A DNA stretch of 18,639 nt from J061 sp003695725 [NCBI: Candidatus Schekmanbacteria bacterium] (GCA_003695725.1 RFHX01000012.1:1-18639); one strand, 5' to 3'. Counted from the stretch's first letter, positions 1 to 9,882 are shown. Made by a program: numbers and translations. The notes: generated by a model not told the origin, from the sequence alone.

Positions 1-2
1 GG

Positions 3-107
3 TATAGCTATTCTCTCATTTTTAGAGTTGTTACAGGCTTTAACAAACAGAAATTTATAGATGAAGAACTCCATTTCAAAAAATATCCGTCTGCAGAAAG
101 ACATTAA
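3..107 (+). CDS. Possible C-terminal end of an upstream gene, frame uncertain
   Basis: The left edge is open in two plus frames. The frame starting at base 3 stays open to a TAA at 105-107 and encodes a tail with protein-like content (…DEELHFKKYPSAERH). The frame starting at base 1 ends in a TAG at 58-60 that abuts the rlpA ATG. Either could be the 3' end of an upstream gene; the first would overlap rlpA by 47 nt, the second would be perfectly juxtaposed. Neither tail is recognisable, and open frames this short arise easily by chance. Confidence 0.2.
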   Translation, partial: YSYSLIFRVVTGFNKQKFIDEELHFKKYPSAERH

Positions 108-738
108 ACGATTTTTGTGTATCCTTTCTATATTATCTTTTTTATCTTGCGCTATATCTATTCCTGAAAAGAAAGAAACAAAAAAAGTATCAAAGGTTAC
201 ATACCGTGAAAGAGGAATAGCATCGTGGTATGGAAAGAAATTTCATGGACGACTTACTGCAAGCGGTGAAGTTTATGATATGTATGGCATAAGTGCGGCA
301 CATAAGACACTCCCTTTGGGGACTGTTTGTAAAGTTACAAATTTGAGAAACGGCAGAAGTATTGTTCTAAGAATAAATGACAGAGGTCCCTTTGTAAAAG
401 GAAGAATTATTGATTTGAGTTATGGAGCGGCAAAGAAATTAGGATTTGCCAAAGAAGGATTAACTGAAGTATTGATAGAAGCCAATGTAAAGAAAAAAAG
501 ATGGATAGGGGACTATTCAATTCAGGTTGGCTCCTTCATTTATAAGAAAAATGCAGTCCGATTAAAAAATAAACTTGCAAAAAAGTATGGGTCAGCTTTT
601 ATAGAAAAATATAACGATGGAAAGAATACTTATTATAGGGTTAAAGTTGGACACTTCAAGACGCCAAATTCAGCTAATAATGTTATGAAGAAGCTTTCAA
701 AAGAGGGATTTGACGCCTTCATTGTTTCAAATAAATAG
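61..738 (+). CDS. rlpA: RlpA-like septal lipoprotein, lytic transglycosylase family with SPOR domain
   Basis: 225 aa. The N-terminus has a basic stretch, a hydrophobic run (about residues 18-29) and Cys30 in an FLSC context, a slightly non-canonical lipobox, so an outer-membrane lipoprotein is likely. Residues 51-130 form the double-psi beta-barrel RlpA domain, with GIASWYG, the AAHKTLPLG motif (His81) and the INDRGP motif (Asp107). The 26-residue spacing of His81 and Asp107 matches the catalytic His/Asp pair known in Pseudomonas RlpA, which cuts peptidoglycan strands lacking stem peptides. Residues 150-225 are a SPOR domain (YSIQVGSF) that binds denuded glycan at the septum. There is no obvious Shine-Dalgarno sequence before ATG 61. 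The basic region before the hydrophobic core is long (about 18 aa), but no in-frame ATG lies downstream before the catalytic domain, so ATG 61 is kept. Confidence 0.9.
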   Translation: MKNSISKNIRLQKDIKRFLCILSILSFLSCAISIPEKKETKKVSKVTYRERGIASWYGKKFHGRLTASGEVYDMYGISAAHKTLPLGTVCKVTNLRNGRSIVLRINDRGPFVKGRIIDLSYGAAKKLGFAKEGLTEVLIEANVKKKRWIGDYSIQVGSFIYKKNAVRLKNKLAKKYGSAFIEKYNDGKNTYYRVKVGHFKTPNSANNVMKKLSKEGFDAFIVSNK

Positions 739-773
739 GATTTCACAATTCGAATTACTATTGCCAGAATTTA

Positions 774-793
774 AAAGTTGTTCTTTCAACTTT
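774..793 (+). terminator. Weak stem-loop between convergent rlpA and cyclophilin-like gene
   Basis: A perfect 7-bp stem (AAAGTTG / CAACTTT) encloses a 6-nt loop, followed on the plus strand by ACCTTTT. It lies 36 nt after the rlpA stop, between two convergent genes, so it could end transcription from either side. The stem has only two G-C pairs and the T-run is interrupted, so it is weak as an intrinsic terminator. Confidence 0.3.
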
Positions 794-868
794 ACCTTTT
801 AAGTTTCATTCTCAATCAAGGGTAGAGCTTTATCATCCTTATGTGAGAAAATATTCTTCAAACCTTTG

Positions 869-1249
869 TTATTCTTCCAATTCTATCCTTATAGTTTCTG
901 CATTTTTTACAGTTCTTAGTTGCGATAGGTCACCTTCCAGTTTGCCTACTATATTTACTGCGCTTGCCGGAAGGATTTTTCCGGGAGGCGAAATTGGTGT
1001 AGGTCCAAAGAAGAAGCAAAGGGCAGGACCTTCAGGCCAAAAACCGATATCGCCTTCATTCACTTCTTCCTTTGCTGTTTCATCAAGTTTATCATCAATA
1101 TTTACAGAGAAGTAAATTTCGTCACCCCAAAGGTTTGCCTTTGATTTTATGGGAAGTGCTTTTAAAATTTTTTCTGCTGTTGATGTTTCGTGCAATAATC
1201 CGGTTATTGAAAAATTCTCAAATGTAATTTTTATTTTTTTGCTTGCCAT
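869..1249 (-). CDS. Cyclophilin-like fold protein of the TM1367 type
   Basis: 126 aa. The central block at residues 66-85 (GDIGFWPEGPALCFFFGPTP) followed by ILPASAVNIVGKLEGD is the hallmark of the small cyclophilin-like family typified by Thermotoga TM1367. The N-terminal half reads as beta-strands with an EIYFSV segment, as in that family. The fold resembles cyclophilin, but peptidyl-prolyl isomerase activity has not been established for the family, so the biochemical role is unknown. There is no signal peptide or membrane segment; it is probably cytoplasmic. ATG 1249 is preceded by GGAG about 7 nt upstream (1257-1260), which supports the start. It is divergent from yggS and shares with it a gap holding a palindrome and a TTGACA element. 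Confidence 0.75.
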   Translation of the reverse strand: MASKKIKITFENFSITGLLHETSTAEKILKALPIKSKANLWGDEIYFSVNIDDKLDETAKEEVNEGDIGFWPEGPALCFFFGPTPISPPGKILPASAVNIVGKLEGDLSQLRTVKNAETIRIELEE

Positions 1250-1288
1250 AATTATTCTCCTAAAGAAAATAATTTATTATTTTAATTG

Positions 1289-1317
1289 TTGATATTTAAG
1301 AAACATATTTTAAGAAT
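1289..1317 (+). promoter_or_regulatory. Candidate promoter of yggS
   Basis: TTGATA (1289-1294, 5 of 6) and AAGAAT (1312-1317, 4 of 6) are separated by 17 nt. The start of transcription would fall about 30 nt before the yggS ATG at 1356. It overlaps the opposing candidate promoter almost completely. Confidence 0.35.
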
Positions 1318-1324
1318 ATGTCAA
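1294..1324 (-). promoter_or_regulatory. Candidate promoter of the cyclophilin-like gene
   Basis: On the minus strand a perfect -35 TTGACA (1319-1324) is followed after 19 nt by TTAAAT (1294-1299, 4 of 6 consensus bases). The spacer is longer than ideal. The predicted RNA would begin about 40 nt before the ATG at 1249. Confidence 0.4.
1303..1321. promoter_or_regulatory. 19-bp palindrome, candidate operator
   Basis: ACATATT-TTAAG-AATATGT is a perfect inverted repeat with 7-bp arms and a 5-bp centre. It lies inside the spacer of the minus-strand promoter candidate and over the spacer/-10 of the plus-strand one, the usual place for a repressor that controls two divergent genes. It is AT-rich, so chance or a role in DNA melting is possible. 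No regulator gene is adjacent. Confidence 0.35.
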
Positions 1325-1355
1325 ATACTCTATTGAAGAAAAAGGGGAGAATTAT

Positions 1356-2045
1356 ATGTCTGCTATTTTAGAAAACTATAAAAAGGTTTTAGATAGAATT
1401 GAAAAGAGCGCTATTAAAACAGGTAGAAATCCTTCTGAAATAACTCTTGTGGCTGTTTCTAAAACATTTCCTTTGGAGAAGATTGAAGAAGCCTATGATG
1501 CAGGAGCACGGATATTCGGTGAGAATTATATTCAGGAGGCAGTAAAAAAGATTGAATCCTTCACAAAAAAAGTAAGCTGGCATTTTATAGGACATCTTCA
1601 AACAAACAAAGTAAAATATGCAGTAGGTAATTTTGATTTCATCGAGGCAGTCGATTCTTTGAAGCTTTGTAAGGAAATCGACAAACGCGCAGGAGTGAAA
1701 GGGATAAAGCAAAAGATACTTCTTGAAGTAAATCTTTCAGGAGAAGAAAGCAAATATGGATTTTCAAAAGAGAGTCTCATTGAAGAAATCACCGAGATAG
1801 GAAAATTAAGAAATATTTCTGTTGAAGGGCTAATGACAATGCCTCCATTCAGTACAGATCCTGAAGATTCAAGAAGATATTTTATCGAACTGAGAGAATT
1901 AAGGGATGAAATAAATTCGATAAATGTTGAAGGCATTGAGATGAAAGAGCTTTCAATGGGAATGTCAAATGATTTTGAAGTCGCCATTGAGGAAGGTGCG
2001 ACAATTGTAAGAGTGGGAACTCTGATCTTTGGACAAAGAGGATAG
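1356..2045 (+). CDS. yggS: YggS/PROSC-family PLP homeostasis protein
   Basis: 229 aa, the normal length of the YggS (COG0325) family. The PLP-binding lysine is Lys36 in LVAVSKTFP. Other family motifs are IFGENYIQEA, WHFIGHLQTNK (around residues 75-86) and the C-terminal LSMGMSNDFEVAIEEGAT with VRVGTLIFG, which bind the cofactor phosphate. The protein folds as an alanine-racemase-like TIM barrel and has no known catalytic reaction; it binds and buffers pyridoxal phosphate and affects amino-acid pools. A strong ribosome site (AAGGGGAG, 1342-1349) precedes ATG 1356. The neighbouring operon encodes a PLP-dependent aminotransferase, which may be coincidence. Only 15 bp separate its stop from the convergent purA stop. 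Confidence 0.95.
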   Translation: MSAILENYKKVLDRIEKSAIKTGRNPSEITLVAVSKTFPLEKIEEAYDAGARIFGENYIQEAVKKIESFTKKVSWHFIGHLQTNKVKYAVGNFDFIEAVDSLKLCKEIDKRAGVKGIKQKILLEVNLSGEESKYGFSKESLIEEITEIGKLRNISVEGLMTMPPFSTDPEDSRRYFIELRELRDEINSINVEGIEMKELSMGMSNDFEVAIEEGATIVRVGTLIFGQRG

Positions 2046-2060
2046 AAGTGAAGTCAACAG

Positions 2061-4936
<2,876 letters not shown>

Positions 4937-4956
4937 TATTCAATTTCCTTTTATTT

Positions 4957-6102
4957 TTAGTTTCCAAGAATTTCGAGGGCTTTTTGAACGCCTTTCCCCA
5001 ATTCAACAGGATAACCTAAAGACTTCAAAGTTTGTTCTACAGCGGAGACAGCATTTACTACATCGAATTGGTCAGAATAGCCAAGATGAGCAATCCTAAA
5101 AATTTTCCCCTTTAGATGTTCTTGTCCACCGGCAATCGTCATACGATATTTGTTGCGAAGTGTTTTTACAATATCCCCGCCGCTTATTCCTTCAGGAGCT
5201 TTGACTGCTGTTACTGCATCACTTGGTTGGTCAGCCAAAAGTTCAAGCCCTAAAGCTTTCATTGCTTCCCTAGTGGCTAAGGCGAGTTTCTGATGGCGTG
5301 CAAAAACATTTTCAAGTCCTTCCTCTTTGATTCTTGTCAAGACTTGGTCGAGTCCCATAATCAGTGAGACAGCTGGAGTATATGATGTTTGATTTTTGAG
5401 ATGATTTTTTCTTTCCTTTTTAAGGTCAAAATAGAACTTTGGAAGATTCGAAGTTTCTGCAAATTTCCATGCTTTGTCGCTCAATGTAATGAAGGCAAGC
5501 CCCGGCGGAAGCATAAAGGCTTTTTGTGAGCCGCCTGCAACGACATCGAGATTCCATTCATCAGTTTTTATATCGAAAACACCTATACCTGTTATTCCAT
5601 CAACTATCAGAATGGTGTTTTCTCTTTGAGCCACAATTTTCCCAAGTGCTTCTACATCGTGCTTTACACCTGTCGATGTTTCAGATGCCTGAACACATAC
5701 AGCTTTGATTTCCGGGTCTTTTTTGAGATGGTCTTCGACAATCTGTGGATCAACAGCTTTTCCCCATTCGACATCGACTATAATAGGATTTACACCATAT
5801 GTTTTACATATGAGCCCCCATCTTTCGCCAAACTTTCCTCCGTTTACAACTAATGCCTTGTCTCCAGATGACAATGTATTTACAATTGCGCTTTCCATAG
5901 CGCCTGTACCTGATGATGCAAGAACGATAACATCGTTTTTTGTTTGAAATACATATTTTAAGCCTTCTCTTACTCTTTCAAAGAGTTCAGAAAATACGGG
6001 TGCTCTATGGTGAATAATCGGTTCAGCCATTCTCAATAAAACATCAGGCGGAACAGGAGTTGGACCGGGTGCCAGCAAATAATCCTTGATAACCATTTTC
6101 AT
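4957..6102 (-). CDS. Class V PLP-dependent aminotransferase, probable serine-pathway transaminase
   Basis: 381 aa, fold type I class V family (alanine-glyoxylate / serine-pyruvate aminotransferase group). The N-terminal LLAPGPTPVPPDVLLRM and HHRAPVF segments, SSGTGAMESA (63-72, cofactor phosphate), Asp168 in IVDGITGIG and the Schiff-base lysine Lys194 in GGSQKAFMLPPG are all visible, as is a C-terminal FRIAHLGY. The first gene of the operon with serA directly after it, it probably makes phosphoserine from phosphohydroxypyruvate, in place of a classical SerC; broad-specificity members of this family are known to do this in some archaea. Glyoxylate or serine-pyruvate transamination is the alternative. 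Start: GGAGG lies 5 nt before ATG 6102, while the next in-frame ATG (6096) would be 11 nt away, so 6102 is chosen. Confidence 0.9.
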   Translation of the reverse strand: MKMVIKDYLLAPGPTPVPPDVLLRMAEPIIHHRAPVFSELFERVREGLKYVFQTKNDVIVLASSGTGAMESAIVNTLSSGDKALVVNGGKFGERWGLICKTYGVNPIIVDVEWGKAVDPQIVEDHLKKDPEIKAVCVQASETSTGVKHDVEALGKIVAQRENTILIVDGITGIGVFDIKTDEWNLDVVAGGSQKAFMLPPGLAFITLSDKAWKFAETSNLPKFYFDLKKERKNHLKNQTSYTPAVSLIMGLDQVLTRIKEEGLENVFARHQKLALATREAMKALGLELLADQPSDAVTAVKAPEGISGGDIVKTLRNKYRMTIAGGQEHLKGKIFRIAHLGYSDQFDVVNAVSAVEQTLKSLGYPVELGKGVQKALEILGN

Positions 6103-6112
6103 CTAATCCTCC
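6103..6112 (-). promoter_or_regulatory. Ribosome binding site that decides the aminotransferase start
   Basis: On the minus strand GGAGG (6108-6112) is followed by a 5-nt spacer and ATG at 6100-6102. A second ATG two codons later would have an 11-nt spacer, so the first is favoured. Confidence 0.6.
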
Positions 6113-6174
6113 ACATCCAAAATTTACTGTTTTACTTCATCGATTAGCCAGAATTTTTGAAACTGAAAATGAAA

Positions 6175-6201
6175 ATTATCAGAGCCGTATAACCATGTCA
6201 A
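6175..6201 (-). promoter_or_regulatory. Candidate promoter of the aminotransferase-serA-purA operon
   Basis: A perfect -35 TTGACA (6196-6201, minus strand) precedes GATAAT (6175-6180, 5 of 6) with a short 15-nt spacer. An alternative -10 read two bases later (TAATTT) gives a 17-nt spacer. The leader to the ATG at 6102 would be about 65-70 nt, with no evident riboswitch-like folding. Confidence 0.45.
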
Positions 6202-6450
6202 GAGATAAAGGAATAGCAAAGTATGCTGAAAAATATATCTTATTAATCAATAGGTTATTAGGTCATAAGGGAGATTTGAAATTCAAAATATGCATTTTTT
6301 GAAGCAAATGGCAAAAATGTTCAGGATTTCTTCCTTTTTACCCTAAAAAAATATTGCATTGAGATAGCCAATCATTGTATTTTGCTCATTTGAAGTTTAG
6401 ATAAAAGAAAAGTACTCTTGGTATCAAAAAATTGAGACAGAGAAATTGAA

Positions 6451-7650
6451 ATGAGGTTTTCATTCAAAATAAATGTTTTAGACCGCTACATTTTTAGTGA
6501 GATTATTGTCCCCTTTCTTTCTCTTCTGCTCATTTGCACGATGCTCGTTGTTTTGGGGAATCTGGGCACCTTGATGGAATTGCTTATAAATAAGGGTGCG
6601 GGGTTTATCAATATGGTGTTGATGATAAGTTATATCGTTCCGCAATTTTTAGGATTCATTATCCCGATTGCCCTTTTTTTCGCTGTAATTTCAGCTATGG
6701 TGAGATTGTCATCCGACAGGGAGATAGATGCCTTGAAAGCGTCAGGAATAAGTCTTTACCGCATTGCGAGACCCGTTATATTTTTTTCAGCCATATGCTG
6801 GCTTGCCGCTACAATCATTATGACAGATGTAGCACCGCGCGCATATGAGAGATTCAAGGAGCAATCCATTGAAGTTTTGCGCTCGAGCGCAACGATTGGG
6901 CTTAAGCCGGTAATGTTTAATGAGATAACAGAGGGGCTTGTCATTTATGCTGAAGATATCGATTCGAATGGGAAGTTAAAGGGAGTGCTGATTTCTGATA
7001 GCAGGGATGAGAAGCACAAAAAAGTAATTTTTGCGAGAAAAGGAAAAATTTTGCCTTCATCAGGGGAAGGTTCATATACCAAGATTGCTCTTGAAGATGG
7101 CACAATCCATATCAGAGGAGATGTAACTAATGAATATCGAATGCTTCGTTTTGAAGATTTTGATTTTAGAATTGATTTATCGAAACAGATTAACAATACT
7201 ATGAAGAAATCCTATAGAATGATGTCCGTGAATAGTCTTATTGGGGAGCTTTCCAAATACAATGAAGGTGATAGTGAATATAATACAATCCTTATCAGTT
7301 TGAATCAGAAATTTGCAATACCCTTTATGTGTCTTGTATTTGGAATTCTTGGAATCCCCTTTGGAATCATCTTTCAACGAAGCAGCCGTGAGCCGGGATA
7401 TGTGATATGCATTCTTCTTATGATAATCTTTTTTGTCGTTTTTATGGGCGGCAAACGAATGGGAGAGGAGGGAGTCTTGAATCCGGTAATAAGCACTTGG
7501 TTTCCTGATTTAATCTTTTTTGCCATTGGACTATATCTTTTTGAAAGGGTATCGCGAGATAAAAGCTCATGGATACTTGAACTTTCACAGAGAATTTCTG
7601 CGGCTATTGAACGGTTCAATGAAAAGATTATCGGACAGAAGGATTTCTGA
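6451..7650 (+). CDS. lptF: LptF/LptG-family LPS export permease
   Basis: 399 aa, YjgP/YjgQ family. The layout is typical: three N-terminal membrane helices (about 13-37, 59-83, 104-125), a large periplasmic beta-jellyroll domain (about 130-285), and three C-terminal helices (about 287-307, 315-335, 350-366). The conserved cytoplasmic coupling loop DREIDALKASGIS (89-101) contacts the LptB ATPase. The partners LptB, LptC and LptG are not in the window; these permeases normally work as an LptF/LptG pair that extracts LPS from the inner membrane. LptF is preferred over LptG because of the GLKPVMFNEITEGLVIYAED segment, but this is a judgement by eye. No strong ribosome site is visible before ATG 6451. 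The 3' end overlaps the convergent GT4 gene by 23 nt. Confidence 0.85.
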   Translation: MRFSFKINVLDRYIFSEIIVPFLSLLLICTMLVVLGNLGTLMELLINKGAGFINMVLMISYIVPQFLGFIIPIALFFAVISAMVRLSSDREIDALKASGISLYRIARPVIFFSAICWLAATIIMTDVAPRAYERFKEQSIEVLRSSATIGLKPVMFNEITEGLVIYAEDIDSNGKLKGVLISDSRDEKHKKVIFARKGKILPSSGEGSYTKIALEDGTIHIRGDVTNEYRMLRFEDFDFRIDLSKQINNTMKKSYRMMSVNSLIGELSKYNEGDSEYNTILISLNQKFAIPFMCLVFGILGIPFGIIFQRSSREPGYVICILLMIIFFVVFMGGKRMGEEGVLNPVISTWFPDLIFFAIGLYLFERVSRDKSSWILELSQRISAAIERFNEKIIGQKDF

Positions 7651-8776
7651 GTATTTCCTGATAGACCTTTATATGTTTTTCAGCTTCTAATGGAGGCGAG
7701 TAGTTTTCTTTGATAAATTTCGATGCCTTTTCACCCATTGAAAGAGCAAGATTTTGATTGGCTAAAAGTGTGGTAATATGCTTTTCCAGTTCATCTAAAT
7801 TGTTTGCAATAAATCCTGTTTTTTCGTTGGAGATGATTTCAGCGGCAGAGCCCTTGTTAAGTGATATTACAGGAGTGCCGCATGCCATTGATTCAAGTAT
7901 GGTCCTCATACTGCCGTCATTTCCTTCTTCAAGGACGCAAGCTGCAGTCATAGCACGGTAAGCTTTTGGAAGCTCGTCTTTGAGATAACCTGTGAATATT
8001 ACAGAATTACTGATATTTAGTTCAACTACAGCCTTTTCCATTCGTTTCTTTTCTTCACCTTTTCCAATCAGTAAAAGCTTTGCTTTGGGGAAATTATTCA
8101 AGACCTTTTTGAAGAGTGAAATCAATTCATTATGCCCTCTCCCTTTTTTGAAGCGGGCTACCATTCCAATTATTCCGTCCTCCTTTTTAAGTTTGAATTT
8201 GTTGAGAAAGCTATCAGATGAAATGTCTTTGTTGAACCTGCTTGTGTCAACTGATGCATGGATTGATAAGGTTTTTGAAGCCAATGAACTATAGTTTTCT
8301 ATGAGTTTCGCTTTAAGAATGTCTGAAATACATATGAGCTTTGAATTAAGATTATTATAAAGAATCCTATAATTGCTTCTTTTTACCGTTGATTTGCTGT
8401 TATGGAGCGTCCTTATGACAGGTGGTTTTCGTTTCGATAGCATCGAGGCAAAAGCGCTTACCCAATTGTCATGTGAAAGATGCGAGTGGATTATATCGAT
8501 ACCTTTTATATCAATCAGTTTTGCAAGATTGTATACTTCTGACATAAGAGCGAGAGGTGATTTTCCTGAGTAGAGGTCGATGTTTTTATAGAGGCGAAAG
8601 CCTTCATTTCTCAATTTGTCAGATAGATTCCCTTTCGATACAGGCGATATTACAGAAACTTTTACTTCATCTTTAGAATTCAATTCCTTAAGAAGGAGAA
8701 AAAGCGGTTGCGCGGCGCCTGTAAGGTTTTTCACGCTTATTGTATGAAGAACTTTTATCGGTTTTATTTTCTCCAT
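7628..8776 (-). CDS. GT4-family glycosyltransferase
   Basis: 382 aa, GT-B fold with two Rossmann domains. The N-terminal acceptor domain starts at VLHTIS (residues 9-14) with IIHSHLSHDNW (95-105) and RTLHNS (122-127). The donor domain starts at GMVARFKKGRGH (204-215), includes LLLIGKGEEK (235-244), and carries the nucleotide-sugar motif EGNDGSMRTILESMACGTPV (284-303) with Glu284 and Glu295. The ten-residue gap between those acids is wider than the usual EX7E, a variation I believe occurs in some GT4 subgroups. Substrates cannot be told from sequence; a surface-glycan or LPS-core sugar transfer is inferred from the neighbours. It appears to be transcribed from its own promoter and is separated from the main LPS operon by the Cys-rich gene. 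No clear ribosome site precedes ATG 8776. Confidence 0.88.
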   Translation of the reverse strand: MEKIKPIKVLHTISVKNLTGAAQPLFLLLKELNSKDEVKVSVISPVSKGNLSDKLRNEGFRLYKNIDLYSGKSPLALMSEVYNLAKLIDIKGIDIIHSHLSHDNWVSAFASMLSKRKPPVIRTLHNSKSTVKRSNYRILYNNLNSKLICISDILKAKLIENYSSLASKTLSIHASVDTSRFNKDISSDSFLNKFKLKKEDGIIGMVARFKKGRGHNELISLFKKVLNNFPKAKLLLIGKGEEKKRMEKAVVELNISNSVIFTGYLKDELPKAYRAMTAACVLEEGNDGSMRTILESMACGTPVISLNKGSAAEIISNEKTGFIANNLDELEKHITTLLANQNLALSMGEKASKFIKENYSPPLEAEKHIKVYQEILRNPSVR

Positions 8777-8834
8777 AGCGATTCAAAGATTGATTCTGAC
8801 AAAATCAAGATGCCAGTTATTTGCTTTTTTGGCA

Positions 8835-8864
8835 AGTATATCGCCTTTTGGAGATAAACGGCAA
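8835..8864 (-). promoter_or_regulatory. Candidate promoter of the GT4 gene
   Basis: Minus-strand TTGCCG (8859-8864, 4 of 6) and TATACT (8835-8840, 5 of 6) are separated by 18 nt. The leader to ATG 8776 would be about 50 nt. It lies just beyond the REP-like palindrome. Confidence 0.4.
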
Positions 8865-8875
8865 GAGTGTAATAG

Positions 8876-8931
8876 AAAGGGGTCAGGCTTTAAAGCAATC
8901 AGAGGGTAGTTTTAAAATCCTGAACCCCCTT
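8876..8931. repeat. REP-like imperfect palindrome
   Basis: The arms AAGGGGTCAGG (8877-8887) and CCTGAACCCCCTT (8919-8931) pair over 12 bp with two single-base bulges. The left arm continues into a perfect 10-bp palindrome GCTTTAAAGC (8887-8896); the right arm is preceded by TTTTAAAA (8910-8917), so the AT-rich inner parts also nearly match. G-rich hairpins starting GGGGTCAGGCTTTAAA are typical of repetitive palindromes associated with REP-associated (Y1, Transposase_17) transposases. No such transposase is in the window. It begins 8 nt past the Cys-rich gene's stop and could also serve as its transcript end, though no T-run follows. Confidence 0.5.
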
Positions 8932-8938
8932 GAAAATC

Positions 8939-9823
8939 TTAGGTGGCGGCTCTTCCTAAAGCAATGAACATATCACTTGTTGTAACTCCCGGATGACCCT
9001 TTTCTTCAGCAACCTTTTCTGCTAAATTTATCAAGCCCTTCATCCTCTCATCATCTACATTCTTGTTCAGAAGCAGAGCTGACATCGAATGAAGAGCATG
9101 CTGGCACCAAAGTGAATTGGTCATTGCCTGTACTTTGTCAACACATTCATTCACTTCCTTTTCAACAGCTTGCTCTTCGCATTCTGCTCCAAATACAGGG
9201 TCGCACTCGAGACATGCGGCATAGTGAAACATATTCTCTCCTTCTACTGCAGGAGGATTTTCTTCAAGTTTTTTGTATTCTGTATTTACTGCAAGTTCTG
9301 CAAATGCAAGGTCATAGAGGACTGTTGTAATTCCGTGAAGACCGTCCGGCTTCTGCAGTTTCTTCTTCAATGAATCAGGACGAACTATTTTATCTGCAAG
9401 GGAGGGGTCTTTTGCAATGTCTTCTGCAAGTTTTTGAACCTTTTGCGCTGTTTCTATTGGCACAGTGCCGTCAGCAAGAGCAGAACTAAGATTGAATCTT
9501 GCATGACAACACCATTCCATTGTTTCTGTTTTTGCTATTTTAAAACGGCTTGCCCCAGATACGGCTTCAAGACTTTTGCAGGTTTCTCTCAACTTTTTAT
9601 TACAGCTTTGGCACATATGGATATACTTTAAAGCTCTTTCAGGAATCCATCCCGAGCTTTTTTTCTTCTCGAAGGTAGCAAGACTCTCTTTGTCAAACTG
9701 CCTTTCACCTATCTCTTCTCTATATTTGGATAAGCAAGTGGAAGAACAAAAATACTTTTCATTCAATTCCATTGCGTCTTTGATTTTTATTTCTTTACTG
9801 CATATAAGACATTTAGTCTCCAT
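8939..9823 (-). CDS. Cysteine-rich protein with duplicated CxxCx7C…WCxHA module, function unknown
   Basis: 294 aa with 14 cysteines; I do not recognise the family. Residues 1-35 look like a small treble-clef/TRASH-type zinc site: Cys5-x2-Cys8 and Cys26-x3-Cys30. The rest contains two related halves. Half 1 has Cys71-x2-Cys74-x7-Cys82, then TrpCysCysHisAla at 104-108 and a helix ending LAEDIAKD. Half 2 has Cys204-x2-Cys207-x7-Cys215, then TrpCysGlnHisAla at 239-243 and a helix ending LAEKVAEE. The spacing Cys82 to Trp104 and Cys215 to Trp239 is 22 and 24. Each half could supply three cysteines plus a Cys/His pair to a metal site. There is no signal peptide, membrane helix or CxxCH haem motif, so it is probably a cytoplasmic metal- or cluster-binding protein. 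A strong AAAGGAGG precedes ATG 9823. It seems to be a single-gene unit inserted in the glycan cluster. Confidence 0.85.
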   Translation of the reverse strand: METKCLICSKEIKIKDAMELNEKYFCSSTCLSKYREEIGERQFDKESLATFEKKKSSGWIPERALKYIHMCQSCNKKLRETCKSLEAVSGASRFKIAKTETMEWCCHARFNLSSALADGTVPIETAQKVQKLAEDIAKDPSLADKIVRPDSLKKKLQKPDGLHGITTVLYDLAFAELAVNTEYKKLEENPPAVEGENMFHYAACLECDPVFGAECEEQAVEKEVNECVDKVQAMTNSLWCQHALHSMSALLLNKNVDDERMKGLINLAEKVAEEKGHPGVTTSDMFIALGRAAT

Positions 9824-9882
9824 ATTTGCCTCCTTTAAAAAAAAATTTTTTATGAAGGGTTTATCTTCCTCCTACACTCTTT

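Larger units (their letters stand above)
6103..6450. other. 348-bp divergent intergenic region
   Basis: It separates the aminotransferase operon (-) from lptF (+). Its left part holds the operon promoter candidate at 6175-6201. Near lptF a poor promoter-like pair, TTGAAG (6390-6395) and TACTCT (6413-6418) with 17 nt between, is the best I see. A 35-codon plus-strand frame (6195-6302) has no ribosome site and overlaps the opposing promoter. I see no tRNA, small-RNA hairpin with T-run or repeat. Confidence 0.5.

Noticed and set aside
843-1115. 90-codon plus-strand frame opposite the cyclophilin-like gene
   Set aside because: It is the shadow of a gene with a recognisable motif, and no ribosome site precedes it.
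6195-6302. 35-codon plus-strand frame between the aminotransferase operon and lptF
   Set aside because: No ribosome site, no recognisable motif, and its ATG overlaps the TTGACA of the opposing promoter candidate. Its residue content looks protein-like, so a vestigial gene is possible but unsupported.
8939-9823. Possibility that the Cys-rich protein is a c-type cytochrome
   Set aside because: No CxxCH motif and no signal peptide are present.
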